A stretch of 7,682 nucleotides of DNA. It comes from an uncultured Hungatella sp. (GTDB taxonomy: Bacteria; Bacillota; Clostridia; Lachnospirales; Lachnospiraceae). The notes beneath the pieces were generated by a model. It had not been told where the DNA came from. It made no database searches and was given only the letters and a program-made list of their open reading frames with translations. Position 1 is the stretch's first letter, and each line of letters begins with the position of its first letter. The DNA is taken from assembly GCA_910588505.1 (NCBI GenBank), contig CAJUPQ010000114.1:1-7682 (forward strand), in the 5' to 3' direction. This document shows positions 1 to 4,716 of this stretch, piece after piece. The position numbers and the translations under genes were made by a program.

Positions 1-1
1 C

Positions 2-175
2 GAGATTATGTGCCGTGCTATGGAAGATATGAGGAATCAGACATTGAAAGAGGGAATGAAAGAAGTTGCGCTCCGTATGTTGGCGGCTGGCAAATATGCT
101 TTAGAGGAAATCGTTAATATTTCAGGACTTTCTCTTGAGGAAGTCAAACAACTGAAAGCTGATAGAAGCGCATAG
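2..175 (+). CDS. C-terminal fragment of an Rpn-family nuclease/putative transposase (5' end outside window)
   Basis: An open frame enters from the left edge and ends at TAG (173-175), giving 57 visible residues. The tail has a charged stretch (MRNQTLKEGMKEVA) and then LRMLAAGKYALEEIVNISGLSLEEVKQLK. This combination is typical of the C-terminus of PD-(D/E)XK proteins of the Rpn (recombination-promoting nuclease) family: a Lys/Glu-rich repeat followed by a short helix-turn-helix-like 'L..G.s.eeIa..tGLsleEV..L' unit. The family's catalytic core would lie upstream and is not seen, so activity cannot be judged. Members are often annotated as transposases but are better described as mobile DNA endonucleases. 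A strong intrinsic terminator follows 9 bases after the stop, so this looks like the last gene of its transcript. The family call rests only on the tail pattern; other proteins carry similar C-terminal units. Confidence 0.65.
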   Translation, partial: EIMCRAMEDMRNQTLKEGMKEVALRMLAAGKYALEEIVNISGLSLEEVKQLKADRSA

Positions 176-183
176 GCAGAGTT

Positions 184-227
184 ATAGAGCCGGGAATCTA
201 AAAAACAGGTTCCTGGCTCTATTTTTT
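184..227 (+). terminator. Rho-independent terminator of the Rpn-like gene
   Basis: The left arm 184-196 pairs with 210-222 over 13 bp with a single G·U pair (192·214). A further wobble and a C-G pair can close it down to a 9-base A-rich loop (199-207). The right arm runs directly into six T residues (222-227). It begins 9 bases after the stop at 175 and matches the classical GC-stem plus U-tract form. The arm-flanking A and T bases could also pair in reverse, but the A-run in the loop gives no good U-tract on the other strand. Confidence 0.9.
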
Positions 228-637
228 GCCCTGAAATGTAAATTTTTTGTGAATATGATTAAAAAAAAGTCCTTTACAAAACGTCACTGGGTATACTGCC
301 AGATAAAAGACAAACACAACCGTCCCTGACAAAGACATCATAAAAAGAAGATTTTGAAGCATCCCCCGCTCCCGCCCCCTTTCTCCTGCATGAGTCCCGC
401 TTCCTCCCCAGCCACTTCCTCGTCTCTCCCGACCCCTTCGTGTCTTCTCTCATTCCCTCGGCATCATTAGTTTACTTTAATACACACTCTTATGGCTAAT
501 CATACATCACATGGAAGATTCTATCAATAATATGAACTAAAGAAGCCTAATATAAGATCTCGAATCCGTAACACCTCTCCCTCATTTCATTCATATCAAC
601 ATCCTGACATTTTATCCCCACAAAGGGTACCCACAGC
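228..637. other. Intergenic spacer with a pyrimidine-biased tract; no gene seen
   Basis: No convincing coding region occurs in these 410 bases. The first part is AT-rich, with a run of eight A around 261-268 and an isolated TATACT at 292-297 that has no -35 box at a workable distance. From about 361 to 470 the + strand is almost all C and T, including C5, C3 and C5 runs at 363-379, so the opposite strand is G-rich there. The remainder (about 471-637) is AT-rich again. A perfect 8-base palindrome GGGTACCC (625-632) sits five bases before the -35 box of the next gene and could be a small operator, but nothing else supports that. Confidence 0.6.
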
Positions 638-666
638 TTGACAAATCCCCTCAACCACTCTAAACT
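638..666 (+). promoter_or_regulatory. Sigma-A promoter of the aldo/keto reductase gene
   Basis: A perfect -35 hexamer TTGACA (638-643) is followed after 17 bases by TAAACT (661-666), a good -10 box. Transcription would begin near 672-674. That is directly at the ribosome binding site AGGAGAGG (about 674-681) and 11 or more bases before the ATG at 692, giving a leader of only about 19 bases. The TTG of the -35 box is in frame with the gene, so an automatic caller may wrongly take it as a start codon; a promoter and a start codon cannot both be right there. Confidence 0.85.
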
Positions 667-691
667 AAAGAAAAGGAGAGGAGTGTCTGCT

Positions 692-1609
692 ATGAAATAT
701 CTGAAACTCGGCAACCTAAACGAACCCGTATCCGCCATCGGCGTAGGCTGTATGCGCATTGCCGGGATGAGCAGCGGCCAGCTGGATCGCTATGTACACA
801 CTGCCCTGGATCAGGGCATAAACTTTTTCGACCACGCGGATATCTACGCTTCCGGAAAAAGCGAGGAGATCTTCGGAGATCTTCTTTCACGGGAACCTTC
901 CTTAAGAAATCGGGTGATTCTCCAGTCCAAGTGCGCCATCCATGATTCCATGTACGATTTCTCAAAAGACTACATCCTAAGCTCCGTAGACGGGATCCTG
1001 AAAAGACTTAAAGTCTCTCACCTGGATTCCCTGCTGCTTCACCGGCCAGATGCCCTCATGGAGCCGGACGAGGTGGAAGAAGCTTTTCAGATCCTGAAAA
1101 AAAGCGGAAAAGTCCTGAATTTCGGGGTATCCAATATGAACCGCTATCAGATGGAATTCCTAGGTGATCGACTGTCCGACAGCTTGGCTGTGAACCAGCT
1201 GCAGATGAGCGCTGCCCACACGCCCCTGATCGACGCCGGGATCAATGTAAATATGATGACTGACGCCGCCGTCATGCGGGACGGTGGGACCTTAGAGTAC
1301 TGCCGGATGAAAGACATGGTCGTCCAGGCCTGGTCCCCTCTGCAGAAAGGTTTCTTTGGCGGGACATTTATAGGAAGCGAGGACTATAAAGAATTAAACG
1401 GGGTTCTGGATGCCCTGGCTGAACAGTACGGCGTCACAAGCGACGCCATAGCCTACGCCTGGCTTCTGCGTTATCCTGCCAAAATGCAGGTCATCATCGG
1501 CACCACCAACCCTGACCGCCTCAAACATGCCGCAAAAGCCGCGGAAGTAGAGTTGACCAGAAGTGAGTGGTATCAGGTGTACAGAGCTGCCGGCAATCAG
1601 CTTCCTTAG
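692..1609 (+). CDS. Aldo/keto reductase, YdhF-like
   Basis: The gene encodes 305 residues, a usual length for a single-domain cytosolic NAD(P)H-dependent oxidoreductase with an (alpha/beta)8 barrel. The catalytic tetrad is complete: Asp47 and Tyr52 in FFDHADIYA, Lys80 in LQSK, and His117 in LLLHRPD. The cofactor-binding end is seen as IIGTTNPDRL (268-277). DHADIY, LLLHRPD.LM and FGVSN resemble Escherichia coli YdhF from memory more than xylose- or aldose-type members. The physiological substrate of this branch is not known to me. The start is placed at ATG 692, with AGGAGAGG 10 bases upstream; the in-frame TTG at 638 is the -35 box of the promoter. It appears to be transcribed alone: the upstream gene is terminated and the next gene begins 285 bases later with its own promoter-like box. 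Only a weak hairpin without a T-run follows it. Confidence in the family is high and in any specific substrate very low. Confidence 0.93.
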   Translation: MKYLKLGNLNEPVSAIGVGCMRIAGMSSGQLDRYVHTALDQGINFFDHADIYASGKSEEIFGDLLSREPSLRNRVILQSKCAIHDSMYDFSKDYILSSVDGILKRLKVSHLDSLLLHRPDALMEPDEVEEAFQILKKSGKVLNFGVSNMNRYQMEFLGDRLSDSLAVNQLQMSAAHTPLIDAGINVNMMTDAAVMRDGGTLEYCRMKDMVVQAWSPLQKGFFGGTFIGSEDYKELNGVLDALAEQYGVTSDAIAYAWLLRYPAKMQVIIGTTNPDRLKHAAKAAEVELTRSEWYQVYRAAGNQLP

Positions 1610-1704
1610 TGATCTTTCCTTCCCTTTTTGACCGTGAACCGCTCCTGTTTTTGGCGGTTGCACTGGAAACATTAGGAAATTATAGTAAAAATATAAAAAC
1701 AGTC

Positions 1705-1733
1705 TATTAAAAAGGGAAGTTTTGAGGTATAAT
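1705..1733 (+). promoter_or_regulatory. Probable promoter of the MCP gene
   Basis: TATAAT at 1728-1733 is a perfect -10 hexamer. At 17 bases upstream lies TATTAA (1705-1710), a poor -35 match, so an activator or the A/T-rich upstream stretch (1681-1715) may help. No flagellar sigma-28 pattern (TAAA...CCGATA) was found, which is worth noting for a chemotaxis gene. Transcription would start near 1740, leaving a leader of about 155 bases. Confidence 0.55.
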
Positions 1734-1739
1734 GAACAA

Positions 1740-1894
1740 AGAATTTTATTTAAGGGGGGGGAGGTGAAGACATAGGAACATATGTCTGAACGTAATGTAA
1801 TACAGTTACAAAGAGAGGGAGGCGGCAGTGGGTAAGCCTGAAAAATGTGTCCACTAATTTTTGAAGGTGAAATCTAACAAAGGAGAGTTATGAA
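1740..1894 (+). promoter_or_regulatory. Long untranslated leader of the MCP gene, with small hairpins, a G8 tract and two possible tiny ORFs
   Basis: The stretch between the -10 box and the MCP start is purine-rich. It holds a run of eight G (1754-1761) that merges into a Shine-Dalgarno-like GAGGTGA, and a 7-bp hairpin (1768-1774 with 1781-1787). A 5-bp hairpin (1796-1800 with 1806-1810) and a 5-bp pairing (1827-1831 with 1851-1855) follow. Two tiny frames are possible: ATG 1782 to TAA 1835 (17 codons), and GTG 1828 to TAA 1857 (MGKPEKCVH), the latter 5 bases after GAGGGAGG. The MCP's own ribosome binding site AAGGAGAG is at 1880-1887. I do not recognise a known riboswitch here; c-di-GMP-I type consensus elements were sought and not seen. 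Whether the leader regulates anything is inference. Confidence 0.4.
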
Positions 1895-3703
1895 ATGTTG
1901 AATCAAATGATCAAGAACTTAAAAATCCGCAGCCGAATGCTCATATCCTATTTTATTATTGTGCTTCTGCTGCTCATTGTGGGTATTACATCCATCGTCA
2001 TGCTCAATCAGTCAAGTCAAAGGCTGCAGGACTTCTATGAGATGCAGTTTAAAACCGTATCGCTGGCCATGAACGCCCGCCGTACCGTGTTCTCCGCCCG
2101 TGGTAACATCCTTTCGACCATTGTAGAGTATACTGATGAAGCTCATTCCAACGCTCAGAGCGATTTCGACTACATCTACACCTTGGTGGATGAATTAAAG
2201 GAAATTGATCAGAAGGTCACTGGTTCGTCCGGAGGATCCACCCAGCTGGCCACAGTGGAGGAAAACCTAAACAAAGCCTCCAGCTATCTGCCCCAGATCC
2301 TGGATCTGGCCAAACAGCAAAAGGACGATGAGGCGCTGGCGTTATACAAGTCCAACTACAAACCTCACATGGACTCCAGCCGCGACATTTTGACCAGTCT
2401 CTGTGAAACCGCCGAGGCCAACGCTCAGGCCAGCCTGGAGGAAGGCGAACGGCAGGTCGGTATCGCGGACACCATCGTAATTGCCCTGATCGTGGTAGCG
2501 GTGGTGGTCAGCATCTTCCTGGCCCTTTTCATGAGCGACAGCGTGCGCAAGCCTGTGGAGGAGATGCGCCAGGTAGCTTCCCGGGTTTGCAAAGGCGATA
2601 TGAATGTAGAGATTACATACCAGTCCCGGGATGAATTGGGAGAGATGGCGGATAACATGCGCAGCATGACAGAAATTGTCAAGGCCCTGATCGGCGACAT
2701 AAACTACTGTATGGAAGAACTGGCCCATGGCAACTTCACGGTAAAGAGCCGCAACATCGAGGCCTATATCGGCGATTACGCTGATATCCTTAAGGCCATG
2801 CGGGACATGAAGGTCTCCATGAGCGAGACTCTTTCCAAGATCGAGTCCGCGGCGGATCAGGTTAACGCCGGCGGCGAGCAGGTGTCCAGCGGCGCTCAGG
2901 CTCTGGCCCAGGGCGCTACCCAGCAGGCATCATCCGTGGAAGAGCTGGCCGCTACCATCCAGGAAGTCAGCCAGCAAGTGGAATCCACCGCTTCCCACGC
3001 CAGAACTGCCAAGAAAGAAAACGAGCAGTCCCACCAGCAGATCGGTGTGTGCTTCCAAGATATGGAATCCCTCTTGAACGCCATGAACAAGATCGAAACA
3101 CATTCTACCGAGATCAGCAAGGTGATCAAGACCATTGAGGACATCGCCTTCCAGACCAATATTCTGGCGCTGAACGCTGCCGTAGAGGCTGCCCGCGCCG
3201 GCGCTGCCGGTAAAGGCTTTGCCGTGGTAGCCGACGAGGTGCGCAACCTGGCCAGCAAATCCGCGGAGGCCTCCAAGAGCACTACAACCCTGATCGAGGG
3301 TACCGTGAAAGCAGTTAAGGAGGGACTTGATCTCTCCCATGAGACCAGCCAGGCCCTTCAGGTCGTGGTGGAAAGCTCCAAGAAGGTTCTGGACGCAGTA
3401 GGCCTGATCGCCGGCGCCGCCGAGGAGCAGACTGCTTCCATCTCCCAGATCGCCATCGCGGTGGATCAGATCTCCAGCGTGGTACAGACCAACTCTGCCA
3501 CCTCCGAAGAGTCCGCCGCTGCCAGCGAGGAGCTTTCCAGCCAGGCTAACGTACTCAAGGAATTGATCTCTCGGTTCCGTCTGGAGGACACCCAGGCCAT
3601 CGGCAGTACCGCTCCCAGTCCCAGATCCAGTGCCAGCAGCTACGCCGCTCCACAGCACCATGACATTTCCGGCAACAGCTTTACAGACACATCGAAGTAT
3701 TAG
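1895..3703 (+). CDS. Methyl-accepting chemotaxis protein
   Basis: This 602-residue inner-membrane chemoreceptor would detect a ligand outside the cell and control the CheA kinase through CheW. Order of parts: a short basic N-terminus; TM1 about 15-37; an extracytoplasmic region about 38-190, the size of a four-helix-bundle sensor; TM2 about 191-213; HAMP about 215-268 (with RKPVEEM and DELGEMADNM); a second HAMP-like stretch about 269-314 (ELAHGNFTVK, then YIGDYADILKAM); and a long coiled-coil signalling domain about 315-560. The conserved hairpin tip lies at 415-453 (EDIAFQTNILALNAAVEAAR, then GKGFAVVADEVRNLA). The tip reads AGAAGKG where E. coli Tsr has AGEQGRG. The last 40 residues are Ser/Pro/Ala-rich, with no NWETF-type CheR/CheB tether. 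The start ATG 1895 lies 7 bases after AAGGAGAG. No other chemotaxis gene is adjacent, so it is an orphan receptor. The ligand cannot be inferred. Confidence 0.96.
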   Translation: MLNQMIKNLKIRSRMLISYFIIVLLLLIVGITSIVMLNQSSQRLQDFYEMQFKTVSLAMNARRTVFSARGNILSTIVEYTDEAHSNAQSDFDYIYTLVDELKEIDQKVTGSSGGSTQLATVEENLNKASSYLPQILDLAKQQKDDEALALYKSNYKPHMDSSRDILTSLCETAEANAQASLEEGERQVGIADTIVIALIVVAVVVSIFLALFMSDSVRKPVEEMRQVASRVCKGDMNVEITYQSRDELGEMADNMRSMTEIVKALIGDINYCMEELAHGNFTVKSRNIEAYIGDYADILKAMRDMKVSMSETLSKIESAADQVNAGGEQVSSGAQALAQGATQQASSVEELAATIQEVSQQVESTASHARTAKKENEQSHQQIGVCFQDMESLLNAMNKIETHSTEISKVIKTIEDIAFQTNILALNAAVEAARAGAAGKGFAVVADEVRNLASKSAEASKSTTTLIEGTVKAVKEGLDLSHETSQALQVVVESSKKVLDAVGLIAGAAEEQTASISQIAIAVDQISSVVQTNSATSEESAAASEELSSQANVLKELISRFRLEDTQAIGSTAPSPRSSASSYAAPQHHDISGNSFTDTSKY

Positions 3704-3715
3704 ATCTACACAGAC

Positions 3716-3762
3716 AAGCGCCTCCTCCGGCTCCCTTCACCAGGAGCCGAAAGAGGCGCTTT
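3716..3762. terminator. Hairpin terminator shared by the convergent MCP and ABC ATPase genes
   Basis: Arms 3716-3734 and 3743-3761 form a 19-bp stem with an 8-base loop (3735-3742), in the 60-base gap between the MCP stop (3703) and the ABC stop (3764-3766, - strand). In + strand RNA the stem has two C·A mismatches (including position 3725); in - strand RNA the same positions become G·U pairs, so the helix is continuous for the ABC transcript. U-tracts are short on both sides (CTTTCTC on +, CTTGTCTGTG on -). Its position and length make a bidirectional terminator the best reading, with moderate certainty about efficiency. Confidence 0.7.
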
Positions 3763-3763
3763 C

Positions 3764-4441
3764 TCACTGTCCAAAAATCCGGATCAGTTCCTCCTCTGAC
3801 AGCCCATTCTCTATAGCTCTAAGTCTCCCCTCCTTAAGCGCGTACATTTTCGTGCAGGCTGACAGCTCCATCATCTCATGGGAGGTCAGTACTACGGCTC
3901 CTCCCTCCCTCCGATACTGCTCCAGATAACCGCGGATATCCGCCTTGCACTCCATATCAAGAGCCGCCCCCGGCTCGTCCAGGATCAGCGCTTTCTTGCG
4001 GCCGCACAGCGCGCAGGCGATACTCACCCGCTTTTTCATACCTCCGGACAGTTTCTCCACGGTCCTGTTAAGCATGTCGCCCACCCCCAAAAAAGCCGCT
4101 GCCCCAGACTTCAGATCCCGCTCCATGGCCTTCTTGTCTCCTCCATACCACAAAAGCAGGTTGTCCCTCACCGTCAGCTCCTCCATAAGCGGGTTCTCCT
4201 GAGGCACATAAGCCACTGCCCTGGCATGATCTGCGGGGCTTTTGGAAATCTCCTTACCGTCCAGGCTCACCCGCCCTTTATCCGCCTTCAGGGCCCCTGC
4301 CAGGATGGAGAGCAGCGTGGTCTTACCGCATCCGTTGCTCCCCACGATACCCACGCACTCCCCCGGAGCCACCGTCAGGTCCACGCCTTTTAAGATCTCC
4401 TTCCTGTTGTATCGCTTGTAAATTCCTTCCGCTGTCAGCAC
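3764..4441 (-). CDS. ABC transporter ATP-binding protein (orphan ATPase)
   Basis: The 225 residues form a complete single nucleotide-binding domain. Walker A is GSNGCGKT (34-41), the Q-loop Gln81 lies in YVPQENP, the signature is LSGGM (131-135), Walker B is ALILDEP (151-157), the D-loop is GAALD (158-162) and the switch His188 lies in LTSHEM. The short size and the simple 'MLTAEGIYKRYN...ILKGVDL' beginning fit the ABC-2 or CcmA-like exporter group, in which a separate permease does the transport. No permease is next to it: downstream is the convergent MCP, and upstream lie a repeat and the hydrogenase. The start is GTG (4439-4441), set by GGAGGAGG (4449-4456) with a 7-base gap. A strong hairpin lies just upstream of that site, so expression may depend on read-through from the hydrogenase operon. 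The substrate is unknown, and a regulatory or ribosome-associated role cannot be excluded. Confidence 0.93.
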   Translation of the reverse strand: MLTAEGIYKRYNRKEILKGVDLTVAPGECVGIVGSNGCGKTTLLSILAGALKADKGRVSLDGKEISKSPADHARAVAYVPQENPLMEELTVRDNLLLWYGGDKKAMERDLKSGAAAFLGVGDMLNRTVEKLSGGMKKRVSIACALCGRKKALILDEPGAALDMECKADIRGYLEQYRREGGAVVLTSHEMMELSACTKMYALKEGRLRAIENGLSEEELIRIFGQ

Positions 4442-4458
4442 GACCTCACCTCCTCCAT

Positions 4459-4495
4459 AAAATCAAGTCCCTCCCGGCCTCTGGCCGGAAGGGAC
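4459..4495 (-). terminator. Intrinsic terminator or attenuator upstream of the ABC ATPase gene
   Basis: On the - strand, 4495-4483 pairs with 4479-4467 to form a 13-bp GC-rich stem with a 3-base loop. It is followed by TTGATTTTA (4466-4458). The one non-Watson-Crick position is C·A on the + strand (4473/4489) but G·U in - strand RNA, which favours function on the - strand. The T-rich part runs straight into the ribosome binding site of the ABC gene (GGAGGAGG, 4449-4456). It may simply end the hydrogenase transcript, but because no clear promoter lies between it and the ABC start, it may instead gate read-through into that gene. Confidence 0.65.
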
Positions 4496-4522
4496 CTTTC
4501 CTGTACCATATTCAAAGCCATT

Positions 4523-4688
4523 CTAGAGCGTGTTTGAAAATTGCTTTCTGACAGATGTGCGTCACAATTTGTGGGAGATTTGAGCCAAATGAAGGGCGCA
4601 TAGCGGGCTATGTAACCTGAATTTGGCTCAAATATACCGCGAAGTGGGGCGCGCATCTGGCGGGAATGAATTTTCAAACACGCTCTAG
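4523..4688. repeat. 166-base palindromic MITE-like element
   Basis: The ends are a perfect 20-bp inverted repeat (4523-4542 with 4669-4688; outer bases CTAGAGCGTG, inner end GAAAATT). Inside lie an imperfect arm pairing (4545-4574 with 4637-4666), a perfect 13-bp inverted repeat (4578-4590 with 4621-4633) and an apical CATAG/CTATG hairpin (4599-4603 with 4608-4612). The whole unit can therefore fold as one long hairpin. TA dinucleotides flank the GAGCGTG ends, as expected for insertion at TA by IS630/Tc1-mariner-like transposases, although TA within CTAG is itself palindromic. It encodes no credible protein. It lies 28 bases downstream of the hydrogenase stop, between that gene and the ABC gene. 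Such short elements are usually multicopy and mobilised in trans; copy number cannot be seen from this window. Confidence 0.8.
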
Positions 4689-4716
4689 TACATCGTTGCA
4701 CTAATTTGCGAGTAAA

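Noticed and set aside
292..297. TATACT as a promoter in the first spacer
   Set aside because: The nearest -35-like box (TTTACA, 273-278) is only 13 bases away, and no gene follows until the well-placed promoter at 638.
547..759. 70-codon frame on the - strand before the aldo/keto reductase
   Set aside because: It covers the promoter, ribosome binding site and first codons of the reductase on the opposite strand and has no recognisable protein features.
1637..1659. Hairpin after the aldo/keto reductase as a terminator
   Set aside because: Only a 6-bp stem with an 11-base loop and no T-run on either strand; too weak to list as a terminator.
1740..1894. Cyclic-di-GMP riboswitch in the MCP leader
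   Set aside because: The conserved core sequences of the class I aptamer are absent and the hairpins do not form its fold.
2930..3661. 243-codon - strand frame inside the chemoreceptor
   Set aside because: Gly/Leu-rich mirror of the MCP signalling domain, with no start signal or motif.
3584..3703. CheR/CheB-binding pentapeptide at the MCP C-terminus
   Set aside because: The tail ends ...SFTDTSKY and has no NWETF-like sequence.
4435..4701. 88-codon frame on the - strand between the hydrogenase and ABC genes
   Set aside because: It runs through the whole palindromic repeat and the hairpin, overlaps the ABC start, and its protein shows no family pattern. It is a chance frame.
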